This document shows, piece after piece, positions 15,893 through 24,470 of a stretch of 60,136 bases of DNA. This stretch comes from Thermocaproicibacter sp041859875. GTDB lineage: Bacteria; Bacillota; Clostridia; Oscillospirales; Acutalibacteraceae. Each line of letters starts with the position of its first letter. Within the stretch, counting starts at the first letter, position 1. The position numbers and the translations under genes were made by a program. Under the pieces are notes generated by a model. It made no database searches, was not told the origin of the DNA, and saw only the letters and a program-made list of their open reading frames with translations. The stretch spans positions 1 through 60,136 of the forward strand of contig JBFLFY010000013.1 of NCBI GenBank assembly GCA_041859875.1. The letters run 5' to 3'.

Positions 15893-16690
15893 CTATCCTT
15901 TCTGATATATAGAAGGCTCAATATACCGAAGACCGGCTATGTCTTTAGGGATGGTTTCCGAATGACCGATAAAAAGATACCCGCCCGGCTTCAGCAGGCG
16001 GCTGAACTTTTCGACAAGCTCGTCTTTTGTGTCCTGCTTAAAATAAATCATCACATTGCGGCAAAAGATCAAATCAAATTGTTTCTGAAAATGAAAATTC
16101 TCCATTAGGTTCAGCTGCTTAAAGATGACCTGATTTTTGATTTCATCGTTCAGCACATAGGATTCTCCCGACTGCTTAAAATAGCGGTGTTTCCACGCCG
16201 GAGGAATCTGTTTCAAAGATTCTTCCCCATAAACGCCAGCCTGTGCGCCCACCAGCACATGGGTAGAAATGTCTGTAGCAAGGATGCGGTAGTCCCAGCT
16301 TTTATCCATGCCGAAAAAATCCCGCATGGTCATAATTGCCGTAAAAGCTTCCTCCCCCGTTGAGCAGCCTGCGCTCCAAATGCGCAGGTTGTGCTCACGG
16401 TTGGTCTTTTCCTGCTGCGGCAGAATTACATCTTTTAAAAACTCAAAATGCCGGGGTTCCCGCATAAAGTAAGTGTGGTTTGTAGTAAGTTTATTCAGCA
16501 GCGTGTTCAGCTCATTGCTGTCACACCGTAAAAGCTTAAAATACTCTGAAAAAGTGGAAATGTGTTTTTCACTGAGGACAGAGTACATGCGTGCTTCAAT
16601 TAAAAGGCGCTTCTTACTGAGGTCTATTCCGTAGTTCAAACGGATAAACTTCACAAGTTCCTCGAACTCTTGATCCGTTAATTGTATCAT
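15893..16690 (-). CDS. cheR: CheR chemoreceptor glutamate methyltransferase
   Basis: Uses SAM to methylate receptor glutamates, opposing CheB. It has 265 residues. The N-terminal helical domain contains NTLLNKLTTNHTYFMREPRHF. The methyltransferase domain has WSAGCSTGEEAF (SAM-binding motif), ILATDIS and FCRNVMIYF. The protein ends in SETI..GLRYIEPSIYQKG, normal for the family, with no extra pentapeptide-binding insertion that I can judge. It lies 28 bp after cheA. Confidence 0.96.
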   Translation of the reverse strand: MIQLTDQEFEELVKFIRLNYGIDLSKKRLLIEARMYSVLSEKHISTFSEYFKLLRCDSNELNTLLNKLTTNHTYFMREPRHFEFLKDVILPQQEKTNREHNLRIWSAGCSTGEEAFTAIMTMRDFFGMDKSWDYRILATDISTHVLVGAQAGVYGEESLKQIPPAWKHRYFKQSGESYVLNDEIKNQVIFKQLNLMENFHFQKQFDLIFCRNVMIYFKQDTKDELVEKFSRLLKPGGYLFIGHSETIPKDIAGLRYIEPSIYQKG

Positions 16691-16718
16691 ACCCTAAACC
16701 CCGCAACTATTAATTCTC

Positions 16719-18752
16719 TCAGTTGGTATTGTAAAGATTCTGCACATTCAGAATCAGGCTGATGCTTCCGTCGCCCAAAATTGCGCAGCCGTCAATCCCG
16801 GACTTATGTACCCGGAACTGGTTCAGGTAAGACGGCAGAGTCTTAACAACGACCTGCTGTTCACCCAAAAGGGCATCCGCAAAGATGCAGTAAGAATTAT
16901 CGTGCGTGCCCACAAGGATCACAATACCGTCTTCCACGTTGGTTACTTCCGTGTCTATCTGGTAAGCTTTGTGCAGACGAATCAGCGGGTAATATTTGTC
17001 GCGCACCATTATAATCTCGTGCATATCGGTGTCATACATAATATTGTCATTGGAAGCTTTGAAAGACTGAAGGATGTTCTTAATTGGGATAGTAAACATG
17101 GTGTTGCCAACAGAAACTTTCATGCCGTTGATGATAGCAAGGGTCAGCGGAATCTTAAAGGTTGTCTTGGTTCCTTTGCCCCGGGTGCTTTCCATGGAAA
17201 CATCCCCGCCTATTTTCTCAACGTTTTCCTTTACAACATCCATGCCGACGCCGCGGCCGGAGTATTCGGTCACAACTTCGTTTGTGGAGAAGCCCGGCAT
17301 CAGCAGGAACTGGTAGACTTCCTGGTCGGAATATTCTTCCTGCGGCTTTGTGAGCATTCCCTTCTTCTGCGCTTTTTCAAGCACTCTTGCACGGTCTATG
17401 CCGCCGCCGTCATCGGTAACGCTGATGAGAATATCGCCGCCGGTATTCTGTGCCGAAAGGGTAATGGTACCCATTTCCGGTTTTCCGGCCTTTGCACGCT
17501 CTTCCTTTGATTCAATGCCGTGATCCATGGAGTTACGCACCAAATGCATAATTGGGTCCGAGATACTGTCCACAATCGTCTTGTCGACTTCGGTCTCTTC
17601 ACCGACCAAAACGAGCTGAGCCTTTTTGTCAAGCTTCTTGCACATATCGCGCACAATGCGGTTCATTTTCTGGAAAACCGTCGCAATCGGCACCATTCGT
17701 ATCGACATGACAGTTTCCTGCAGTTCATCGGTCAGTTTGCGCAGCTGGCGGGAAGCTTTCGTAAAGTTATTATCGAGCCCCGCGCCCTGCAAAGCCGGGT
17801 TTGAAGTTACCATTGACTCGGTAATAACGATTTCGCCCATCAGGTCCATCAAACTGTCAAGCTTTGAAAGATTAACATTGATGAGGCTCTGTTTAACCGG
17901 CGCATGAACCTGCGCGGCCGCAGCGGCCGGCTTTGCGGAAGATGCAACTGATTTTTTGTCCGTTTCCATCGGAACAGGTGCAAGTTCGCCGTAGCTCTTG
18001 GTATAAGTAAAATGCTCAATTACCGGCACTGCCTTGTCCATGTCTTCCTTGCTGGCAAAAAAGATGAGAAATCCATCGCGGATAATGACGTTTGCAGTTT
18101 CCGGGTCCTTGTCAATATTTTTTGGGTAAAATTCAAAGTTGGAAACCGCATCTTTAATGTCTGTCGTCAGCATATAGGCGCGCAGGTTTTCCATCTGTGC
18201 TTCTTCGTCGAGGTAAACGCGCACAGCCACCGGGAAGCCGTGCTCCGCTTCTTCTTTCTGGATTGCCGCCGTACCCGCCGCTGCAGGAGCTGCCTGCGGG
18301 GCTTGGCCCTGTGCCGGGGATGCAGCCGCCGAAGCTGTATTGGCTGAGCCACCCGAAATCTTTTTCAGAAAGTCGTTAATTTCCTGTTCGAAGCTGCCGA
18401 TATCTGTAGTAAGCGGCTGTCCGTTGCGGACTTTTTCTGTTTCCGCTTTCAGGAAATCGCTTGCGCGGAACATCAGGTCAATCAGGCTTTCAATGTATTC
18501 ATCGGAAACGCCCTTTTCACGCACAAACGAAAAAAGGTCCTCCATCTTATGGGCAATGACCGTCATGCTGTTAAACTGCATCATTGCGGAAGATCCTTTT
18601 ATGGTATGCATAACTCTGAAAATTTCGTTGATGCTTTCCTGGTCGAACGCTTTATTCTTCTCACAGGCCATCAGGATGTCATCCAGATGTTCCAGAAGGT
18701 CATCTGTCTCAAAGAGGAATACGTCCAGCATTGATTCCGTACTGTTGTCCAT
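16719..18752 (-). CDS. cheA: CheA chemotaxis histidine kinase
   Basis: The central kinase of chemotaxis, phosphorylating CheY. It has 677 residues. The P1 HPt domain carries the phospho-His in RVMHTIKGSS (H49). An Ala/Pro/Gln linker leads to a P2-like region of about 80 residues, then a second linker and the P3 dimerisation helices (SKLDSLMDLMGEIVITES). In P4 the N box is HLVRNSMDHGIE and the G boxes are TDDGGGIDR and GRGVGMDVV. The P5 CheW-like domain lies at the C-terminus. The start is the ATG at 18752 with AGGAG 9 nt upstream; an in-frame TTG three codons earlier is less likely. The promoter is a perfect sigma-28 site. Confidence 0.96.
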   Translation of the reverse strand: MDNSTESMLDVFLFETDDLLEHLDDILMACEKNKAFDQESINEIFRVMHTIKGSSAMMQFNSMTVIAHKMEDLFSFVREKGVSDEYIESLIDLMFRASDFLKAETEKVRNGQPLTTDIGSFEQEINDFLKKISGGSANTASAAASPAQGQAPQAAPAAAGTAAIQKEEAEHGFPVAVRVYLDEEAQMENLRAYMLTTDIKDAVSNFEFYPKNIDKDPETANVIIRDGFLIFFASKEDMDKAVPVIEHFTYTKSYGELAPVPMETDKKSVASSAKPAAAAAQVHAPVKQSLINVNLSKLDSLMDLMGEIVITESMVTSNPALQGAGLDNNFTKASRQLRKLTDELQETVMSIRMVPIATVFQKMNRIVRDMCKKLDKKAQLVLVGEETEVDKTIVDSISDPIMHLVRNSMDHGIESKEERAKAGKPEMGTITLSAQNTGGDILISVTDDGGGIDRARVLEKAQKKGMLTKPQEEYSDQEVYQFLLMPGFSTNEVVTEYSGRGVGMDVVKENVEKIGGDVSMESTRGKGTKTTFKIPLTLAIINGMKVSVGNTMFTIPIKNILQSFKASNDNIMYDTDMHEIIMVRDKYYPLIRLHKAYQIDTEVTNVEDGIVILVGTHDNSYCIFADALLGEQQVVVKTLPSYLNQFRVHKSGIDGCAILGDGSISLILNVQNLYNTN

Positions 18753-18789
18753 AATCTTCAACTCCTATAAATTTTATGTCGTGTATCAG

Positions 18790-18818
18790 TTGACTTGTGC
18801 CATCAACACAATTATAGT
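18790..18818 (+). promoter_or_regulatory. Putative sigma-A promoter for the YlqG/YlqH-like pair
   Basis: TTGACT (18790-18795), 17-bp spacer, TATAGT (18813-18818). It sits within the untranslated leader of the divergent cheA transcript. Confidence 0.55.
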
Positions 18819-18834
18819 TTATCTGTACTAAGAT

Positions 18835-18861
18835 ATATCGGCCGTATGCGGAAATTCTTTA
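18835..18861 (-). promoter_or_regulatory. Sigma-28 promoter of cheA-cheR-cheB
   Basis: On the minus strand, TAAA (18861-18858), 15-bp spacer, GCCGATAT (18842-18835): an exact match to the flagellar sigma-28/sigma-D consensus, about 83 bp before the cheA start codon. Confidence 0.9.
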
Positions 18862-18929
18862 GCAAAAGCGCATATTAGCCGCCATTTTTTGCTTGATTTT
18901 TTGAGTTTTAAGGAAAGAAGTGTTCCCTA

Positions 18930-20375
18930 ATGCCGGACAATCTGCGCATAACAACACCCATCAGCACCACAGAGGGGATTAATAAGGCAAACCCGACGGG
19001 GGAAACCCCACAAATCAATCCCGTCGATCCACGGCGTGTTCCCAAGGCAAATGTAGAGGAAGACCGCGGGGGGCAGGCTTCCGACCTTCTGCTGAACCGC
19101 AACTCTGTTTACGACCAATTTGTACAGCAGCTGCAGCAGACCCCCGGCCTCGAGCAAACGCTTGAAAAGCTGCTGAGCGACGCGGCTGTGCGGCAGGCCG
19201 CCGCAGCCGCTGTGCCGGGTGCATCCGGAAAAGTGCTTTCTACCCAGCTGCAGGCTCTTTTGAATGCTGTCGCCGTTCAGGAAGACGGCGTGCTGGAAGA
19301 CATCGCCTCCCAGCGCAGCGACTCAACGCTTTTCACCGGGCCACTGTTCAAACTTCTGAACCAGATTTCAGCACAGAGCAAAGACGCGCAGTTTGACCTG
19401 CGGCTTGCGGATTTTCTGAAAGCCTACACCGGCTACAAAACAGCGCCGGATGCAACCCAAGCGATCCTTGCCAACCTGAAAGAGCTGAAATACTCCATTC
19501 CCGCCATGTATGCGAAACCGCTTTCCAATGCGATGGAAAAGCTTTCGCAGGGCAAGCCGGAAGACGGCGCAAGATATGTAAACGCCGACCTTCCCATCCT
19601 CAAGAAAGAGATCATTCCTCTCCTGAGCAAATATGTGACCAAGACGAACGATTACGGAAAATCCCGCGACGTAATCTCGCTTTTGCTGCACAACACCGCT
19701 GTTCTGAATGAAAGCTCCGGTGAGAACCTGGCCGCAAAATTTGACCAGCTGTACCACTACTGCAAAGAAGTCCTCAATCTGCCGGAAATGACGACCGGCT
19801 TAATACAGGAATTTTTTTCGCAGGATGTCACGGGGGCACAGCCCAAAAAGGCCAGTGCCTTTCTGCATGAACTAACCTCACTTCTCGCACAGACTTCTGA
19901 GCAGAAAAGCACACCGGGCATAGACCGCGCGGCACTCAGTGACATTGCCCATTCCCTTTTGCTCGACAGCAGCGTGTTCATGCCGTTCCAGCATATTTTC
20001 CTGCCTGCCATGCTTGGCGGCCGCTTTCTCTTTGCGCAAATCTGGGTTGAAAAGCAGGACCCAGACGAAAGCCGGAAGGGCTTTGCCAAAAGTTCCAAAA
20101 TGCCAAAAAATCTTTTTCTGACCTTCGAGATTCAAGATTTAGGGTATTTTGAAGCATCCGTGCGTCTTACGGGCCGTGAAGTAGCCATGAAGCTTGCCTG
20201 CCCGCCCGCGCTGAAAAACTTTCACAGTGAGATTCGCTCCGGGGTTTCGGAGATTCTGAAGAAAAACGGCTTTGAGGGTGAAGTGCGGCTTTCCGCCTGC
20301 ACGGAACCAACCGTGCCAAAAATCATCCTGCAAAAAATACAGGAAAGGAAGCATTCCGTCGATGTCACAATTTGA
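18930..20375 (+). CDS. FliK-like (YlqG-type) protein
   Basis: A 481-residue protein with no signal peptide. Residues 1-55 are polar and probably disordered. The middle is helical. The C-terminal region from about residue 390 (FLTFEIQDLGYFEASVRLTG, then EVAMKLACPPAL and a late HSEIRSGVSEILKKNGFEG) resembles the C-terminal domain of the FliK/YlqG group. Its partner downstream is a lone FlhB C-terminal domain. The same gene order, ylqG-ylqH, is known in Bacillus subtilis, where the role is poorly defined. By analogy with FliK-FlhB the pair may act in export switching, but that is inference. A true fliK exists at 45264-46526, so this is a second member. Confidence 0.7.
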   Translation: MPDNLRITTPISTTEGINKANPTGETPQINPVDPRRVPKANVEEDRGGQASDLLLNRNSVYDQFVQQLQQTPGLEQTLEKLLSDAAVRQAAAAAVPGASGKVLSTQLQALLNAVAVQEDGVLEDIASQRSDSTLFTGPLFKLLNQISAQSKDAQFDLRLADFLKAYTGYKTAPDATQAILANLKELKYSIPAMYAKPLSNAMEKLSQGKPEDGARYVNADLPILKKEIIPLLSKYVTKTNDYGKSRDVISLLLHNTAVLNESSGENLAAKFDQLYHYCKEVLNLPEMTTGLIQEFFSQDVTGAQPKKASAFLHELTSLLAQTSEQKSTPGIDRAALSDIAHSLLLDSSVFMPFQHIFLPAMLGGRFLFAQIWVEKQDPDESRKGFAKSSKMPKNLFLTFEIQDLGYFEASVRLTGREVAMKLACPPALKNFHSEIRSGVSEILKKNGFEGEVRLSACTEPTVPKIILQKIQERKHSVDVTI

Positions 20376-20760
20376 AAGGCTGCAGAAAGCGGCCGCGCTG
20401 AAGTACTCGGAAAAGTCCCCGGAAAGTTCCCCTGTCGTTGTAGCCTCCGGCTCCGGCACAAACGCACAGAAAATCATTGATATTGCCGAAAAAAACGGCG
20501 TCCCCGTTTTCCGTGACAATGCACTTGCAACGCTGCTCTCGCAGCTGCAGGCCGGCACTGAAATCCCACCGGAGCTTTACCGGGCCGTTGTAGACATTTA
20601 TGTCTTCTTCCTTGGTTACCGGGCAGGTGAAAACGGCGAAGCAGTGCGGGTTGCGCCAGCTGTTTTGGAAACTCCTCCCGCTGTTTCAGAAAACAATTCC
20701 CAGGCGGATTCTGAAGGCAATCTTAGCGGCAGCAGCGGCGAAGAAAAAAACAGACCATAA
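20362..20760 (+). CDS. Lone FlhB C-terminal domain (YlqH/FlhX-like)
   Basis: The first 90 residues of this 132-residue protein align with the cytoplasmic part of FlhB that follows the NPTH cleavage site. Compare KKAAALKYSEKSP, SPVVVASGSGTNAQKIIDIAEKNGVPVFRDNALA and IPPELYRAV here with the same stretch of FlhB at 35087-36160. There are no membrane helices and no NPTH, so it resembles an already cleaved FlhB fragment. Known relatives are B. subtilis YlqH and epsilonproteobacterial FlhX, which can partly replace the FlhB C-domain. The tail (about 95-132) is a low-complexity Ser/Glu/Asn stretch. It overlaps the YlqG-type gene by 14 bp, so the two are coupled. Confidence 0.85.
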   Translation: MSQFERLQKAAALKYSEKSPESSPVVVASGSGTNAQKIIDIAEKNGVPVFRDNALATLLSQLQAGTEIPPELYRAVVDIYVFFLGYRAGENGEAVRVAPAVLETPPAVSENNSQADSEGNLSGSSGEEKNRP

Positions 20761-20788
20761 ATTTTCCATGTTTTTCGTGCAATTTTTC

Positions 20789-20815
20789 TAATGATTTACA
20801 CCATGCTTCCGATAT
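20789..20815 (+). promoter_or_regulatory. Probable sigma-28 promoter of the cheW-PilZ-cheW-mcp run
   Basis: TAAT (20789-20792), 15-bp spacer, TCCGATAT (20808-20815): two mismatches to TAAA-N15-GCCGATAT. Transcription would give a leader of about 125 nt before cheW. Confidence 0.6.
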
Positions 20816-20945
20816 ATATTATAGATAGTGTTTTTTGTTATTTCAATCGTTAATATTATTTTAGCCGGTTTCGGCCCCCAGACGCCGGAATTTTGGGCTT
20901 ACCAGTACCAACACACAGGATACTGAATTAGGAAAAGGTGGTTTT

Positions 20946-21485
20946 ATGAAAACTGTTAAGTCAAAAGCCAAAGAAAAGGCCGTTCTTGACGACATTAAAA
21001 CGGAAAAGTACCTGACTTTCTATATTGACAGCCAGCTTTACTGCATTCCCACTTCCCAAGTCGTTGAAATTATCCGTATGCAGCCTATTACTTTCATCCC
21101 AAATGTGGTCGATTATGTAAAAGGTGTTATCAATCTGCGCGGAAAAGTTGTGCCTGTTCTTGATATGCGGCTCCGCTTCAAAAAAGAAGAAAAAGAGTAC
21201 GATATGCTCACCAGCATTGTGATTGTAGAAGTGGATGAAAAAACGGTGGGCATGATTGTTGACTGTGTAAAAGACGTACGCGACGTTTCCCCCGGACAGA
21301 TCAGTGTTACGCCAAAATCCAAAAAATCCGTAGGCAAAGAATTTGTCTGCGGTATTGTTACGCTGGGTAAAGATTCTGCTATGATGCTTGACACTGCAAA
21401 GGTTCTTACGCATACTTCCCAAACAAAAGCCGACGGGAAGCCCGAAAGCGCAAAACCGGCCGCGTCCGCACCGCAGGCCGTGTAA
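20946..21485 (+). CDS. cheW: CheW chemotaxis coupling protein (first copy)
   Basis: Links receptors to CheA in the signalling array. It has 179 residues. After 20 charged residues comes the SH3-like CheW fold, with KYLTFYIDSQLYCIPTSQVVEIIRM, VKGVINLRGKVVPVLDMRLRF (the family signature) and the late FVCGIVTLGKDSAMMLD. The C-terminal 25 residues are a Lys/Ala/Pro tail. The ATG has AAAAGGTGG upstream. It is about 41% identical by eye to the second CheW over the core. Confidence 0.94.
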   Translation: MKTVKSKAKEKAVLDDIKTEKYLTFYIDSQLYCIPTSQVVEIIRMQPITFIPNVVDYVKGVINLRGKVVPVLDMRLRFKKEEKEYDMLTSIVIVEVDEKTVGMIVDCVKDVRDVSPGQISVTPKSKKSVGKEFVCGIVTLGKDSAMMLDTAKVLTHTSQTKADGKPESAKPAASAPQAV

Positions 21486-21517
21486 TTCTGCGCGCAGCCC
21501 TTTGAGGAGGCTTTTGG

Positions 21518-22183
21518 ATGCTGCCGATTTCAGAGCAATACCTGAATTCACCGTGTGAAGTGCGTACGATGGAGAATTCGCCACTCCTAATGGGGTATAT
21601 CAGCCGCTTTGTGGAAGGCGGCATAGAAATTGTTTCTAAAGACGACCGCCTGCCGCTCATACACTGCAACACGACGGCAAAAATCAGCATTATGAACGGG
21701 ACGCTTGGTTTTAAGATACTGATTGGCCGCGTTTACCTTTCTACGATGGAATTCATACGCATTGTAGACCTGCAGAATGTCATGGATTTTGAAAAGCGGA
21801 ATTTTTTCCGTGTAAGGGTGAACCTTCCTGCCAAAGCCTTCCCTGTTACGAAAACAGATGTCGGCTCTGAGCCTGCACCAATCAGGGAACCTCTTGCCGC
21901 CGTTGTGCGCGACATCAGCCTCAGCGGGCTTTTGTTCCTGAGTGACGAGAAGCTTGAGCTTGGCGACCAGTTGATTGTAAGCCTTGACCTCCACGGCACC
22001 GGTATTTCCCTGCTGAGCAAAATTGTGCGTGAAAGCCCAGGCACCCGCAGTATCCGCTTCGGGTACGGCTGCGAGTATCTTGACAATACGGGAAAACAGT
22101 TCGATGTGCTGTGCAAGTATCTGTTTGACTGCCAGCGTGAGCAGGTTCAGATTATGCGTCAGTATGCCGAAAAGGAAAAATAG
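21518..22183 (+). CDS. PilZ-domain protein, YcgR/YpfA-like cyclic-di-GMP receptor
   Basis: A 221-residue protein. Residues 1-90 form the YcgR-type N-terminal barrel. The PilZ domain begins with the binding motif RNFFR (R94, R98) and continues with DISLSG (132-137), i.e. both halves of the RxxxR...D/NxSxxG c-di-GMP site. Relatives (YcgR, B. subtilis DgrA/YpfA) slow the motor by contacting MotA or FliG/FliM when c-di-GMP rises. Its place between two cheW genes supports a motility role. GAGGAGG precedes the ATG. A perfect 8-bp inverted repeat starts at the stop codon. Confidence 0.87.
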   Translation: MLPISEQYLNSPCEVRTMENSPLLMGYISRFVEGGIEIVSKDDRLPLIHCNTTAKISIMNGTLGFKILIGRVYLSTMEFIRIVDLQNVMDFEKRNFFRVRVNLPAKAFPVTKTDVGSEPAPIREPLAAVVRDISLSGLLFLSDEKLELGDQLIVSLDLHGTGISLLSKIVRESPGTRSIRFGYGCEYLDNTGKQFDVLCKYLFDCQREQVQIMRQYAEKEK

Positions 22184-22206
22184 GCGGCCATTCTATGCGG
22201 CCGCCT
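22182..22206 (+). repeat. Hairpin between the PilZ gene and the second cheW
   Basis: AGGCGGCC (22182-22189) and GGCCGCCT (22199-22206), perfect 8-bp stem, 9-nt loop, beginning in the PilZ stop codon. It encloses an in-frame ATG at 22195 that would be hidden. There is no T-run after it, so it is more likely an RNA-processing or partial attenuation element than a full terminator. Confidence 0.55.
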
Positions 22207-22236
22207 GCCCCAGTAATAAATAACGAGGTGGAAAAA

Positions 22237-22809
22237 TTGCAGAATACAAATGATGAAACAGAAGAAATGGAAAATGAGGAACACAGCGCCGAAGCCGAGA
22301 AATACCTGACTTTCTGGACAGACAAGGAGCTGTTCGGTATCCCTATCTCCGATGTAGTGCAAATTATAAGTATGCAGAAAATAACCTCTTTGCCGGATTT
22401 CCCGGATTATGCAAAAGGGATTATTAATCTGCGCGGCTCGATTATTCCGGTTATCGATATGCGCATCCGCCTGAAGAAGCCCGAAGCCGAGTATAATGAA
22501 AGCACCTGCATTATTGTAACCAATATCCGCGATACCTACATGGGCTTTATTGTAGACACTGTGGATGAAGTGGCGGACATCAGTTCGGAAAACATTACTC
22601 CGGCACCGCGCCTGTCAAAAGACAGTGTGAACCGCTACCTGACCGGAATTGGCCAGATTGGTGAAAAAGTTGTCCTCCTGCTGGATATCTCAAAGATTCT
22701 TTCCGACAGTGAATTTGAGGAAGTCTCCCAAACTGCTGGGGAAGCAGCAGAGGTGATTCCTTCGGATAATGGTTCTGCGGAAACTTCCGGTTCCGCAGAA
22801 GAACCGTAA
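22237..22809 (+). CDS. cheW: CheW chemotaxis coupling protein (second copy)
   Basis: A 190-residue CheW. An acidic N-terminal stretch of about 20 residues (ETEEMENEEHSAEAE) precedes the CheW fold: KYLTFWTDKELFGIPISDVVQIISM, AKGIINLRGSIIPVIDMRIRL and the late LTGIGQIGEKVVLLLDISKIL. The C-terminus is again a charged, flexible tail. I chose the TTG at 22237 because GAGGTGG sits 5 nt upstream; the ATG at 22195 lies in the loop of a hairpin and has no ribosome site. With the first CheW and the chemoreceptor it probably forms the array core. Why two copies are kept is not evident. Confidence 0.9.
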   Translation: MQNTNDETEEMENEEHSAEAEKYLTFWTDKELFGIPISDVVQIISMQKITSLPDFPDYAKGIINLRGSIIPVIDMRIRLKKPEAEYNESTCIIVTNIRDTYMGFIVDTVDEVADISSENITPAPRLSKDSVNRYLTGIGQIGEKVVLLLDISKILSDSEFEEVSQTAGEAAEVIPSDNGSAETSGSAEEP

Positions 22810-22853
22810 AGCAATTATCACAGAACGATATAGAAAAAGGAGCAAATTCATAA

Positions 22854-24317
22854 ATGGATAATGAAAAATCGATTGTAAGAACGCTGATGCTAACCGTTTT
22901 GGTTTCCGTTGTTCTTCTGCTTGTACCAAGCATCGTATTTATTGTTATGATTGGCGCTACAGGCAGCGACTCGGCAAGAATGGGAAGCCTCCTCCTTTCC
23001 TTCTACCCATGGGCCATTGTTTACATTGTTGTTGTGTGCGTTTTCAGCATCTGGAACGCGCTGCGCTTTTCCAAGCGCCTCAGCAAAGCACAGGAAAGCA
23101 TCACCGACTGTCTTTCCGAAATGCAGCACGGAAAACTCCATATTCACGTGGACGAAACCGGGCATGAATTCAGCAGCGCTGCAAAGTCAGTAAACGCTTT
23201 CTCCGACCAGCTGCAGAAGGCGATTCAGGCCCTTATTGGCTCTCTGGACAAACTTGCGAGCGGCGACTTGACCTTTAAAATTGACAAGTCCATCTGGGTC
23301 GGTGACTGGGCAGAAATCGGCGAATCTTTGGAAAATGTTTCCAAAGATTTGGACCAGATCTTCCGGAATGTGGACAGTGCCGCAGAGCAGACTTCAAGCG
23401 GCTCGACACAAGTTGCAAACGGCTCCCAGGCACTGGCACAGGGCGCCACAGAACAGGCAAGTTCCATTGAGGAACTTTCCGCTACTGTCACTGAGATTTC
23501 GGAGCATGTGCGCAAGAACGCTGCCAACGCCACCAACGCCGACCGTGCTTCCTCCCTTGCGGAACAGAAGATTGAGGATGCAAGCAAAAACATGCAGGAA
23601 ATGGTGCAGGCCATGAGCCGCATCAGCGATGCATCCAAGAAAATCGGCGATATTATCAAAACAATCGACAACATTTCTTTCCAGACCAATATTCTTGCAC
23701 TGAACGCCGCCGTAGAGGCAGCGCGTGCCGGTTCTGCCGGCAAGGGCTTTGCCGTTGTGGCCGATGAAGTGCGTAACCTGGCAAGCAAGAGCGCAGAAGC
23801 CGCAAAGGGCACAACAGCTCTGATTGAAGACTCTGCCCGTGCCGTAGGCGATGGCGAAAAGATTGCGGCCGCTGCAGAAAAGACCCTGCAGGAAGTCCGT
23901 AATGCTTCCAGCGAAGCCAATAAACTGGTAAACGAAATTGCAAGCGCTTCCAACAAGCAGGCAACTTCCATTGACCAAATTACACAGGGCGTACAGCAAA
24001 TCTCCTCGGTTGTGCAGACAAATTCCGCAACAGCAGAAGAAAGCGCGGCCGCAAGCGAAGAACTGGCGGCTCAGGCAAAAGCATTGAAAGCCAGCCTTTC
24101 AAAACTGACGCTGCGCGTCGGCACACAGGCTGCACCTTCTATGGCACAGCCTCAGGCAAAAGCGTACAGTACGGCAAAACCTGCCACGGCTCCGCACCCG
24201 GTTTCCACTGCAAAACCCGCAGCTGCCCCAAAGCCGGCTGCTAAAAAGCCTGCAAAACCGGTACAGCCTGCAAAGGCCGCTTTCCAGTCGCAGACCCCAA
24301 ATGACAAATATCTTTGA
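22854..24317 (+). CDS. Methyl-accepting chemotaxis protein without an extracellular sensor domain
   Basis: A 487-residue receptor. Two membrane helices (about 9-34 and 47-69) are separated by only about 12 residues, so there is no room for a periplasmic ligand domain. A HAMP-like helical segment follows (about 75-175). The signalling coiled coil has the conserved tip DNISFQTNILALNAAVEAAR. Residues 430-487 are a Pro/Ala/Lys-rich tail without an NWETF-type CheR tether. It may sense membrane or cytoplasmic conditions, or rely on partner proteins; this is inference. AAAAGGAG precedes the ATG. A strong terminator follows, closing the cheW-PilZ-cheW-mcp unit. Confidence 0.94.
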   Translation: MDNEKSIVRTLMLTVLVSVVLLLVPSIVFIVMIGATGSDSARMGSLLLSFYPWAIVYIVVVCVFSIWNALRFSKRLSKAQESITDCLSEMQHGKLHIHVDETGHEFSSAAKSVNAFSDQLQKAIQALIGSLDKLASGDLTFKIDKSIWVGDWAEIGESLENVSKDLDQIFRNVDSAAEQTSSGSTQVANGSQALAQGATEQASSIEELSATVTEISEHVRKNAANATNADRASSLAEQKIEDASKNMQEMVQAMSRISDASKKIGDIIKTIDNISFQTNILALNAAVEAARAGSAGKGFAVVADEVRNLASKSAEAAKGTTALIEDSARAVGDGEKIAAAAEKTLQEVRNASSEANKLVNEIASASNKQATSIDQITQGVQQISSVVQTNSATAEESAAASEELAAQAKALKASLSKLTLRVGTQAAPSMAQPQAKAYSTAKPATAPHPVSTAKPAAAPKPAAKKPAKPVQPAKAAFQSQTPNDKYL

Positions 24318-24327
24318 TTTTTCTTCA

Positions 24328-24356
24328 GCCGCCCGCAAAAGCCGGGCGGCTTTTTC
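24328..24356 (+). terminator. Intrinsic terminator after the chemoreceptor gene
   Basis: GCCGCCCG (24328-24335), loop CAAAAGC, CGGGCGGC (24343-24350), then five T. Confidence 0.92.
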
Positions 24357-24378
24357 TTTGGAACTTCACTGCATCGAC

Positions 24379-24405
24379 TAAAGAAAACGTACGGCAAGCC
24401 GATAT
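24379..24405 (+). promoter_or_regulatory. Sigma-28 promoter of fliD-fliS-fliT-like
   Basis: TAAA (24379-24382), 15-bp spacer, GCCGATAT (24398-24405): exact consensus, 65 bp before the fliD ATG. Confidence 0.92.
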
Positions 24406-24470
24406 ATAGAACAGGATGAATGATTGCCTTTGGCAGTCTTAAATGATAAGAAACAGGGGGTATTTTTATT

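Noticed and set aside
20761..20945. tRNA or small structured RNA in the gap before cheW
   Set aside because: No cloverleaf or known riboswitch pattern is seen; the gap is explained by the promoter and leader.
22807..22831. TAAA followed by AACGATAT ahead of the chemoreceptor, as a sigma-28 promoter
   Set aside because: The spacer is 13 bp, whereas all good sites in this window have 15 bp, and the -10 box lacks the GCC.
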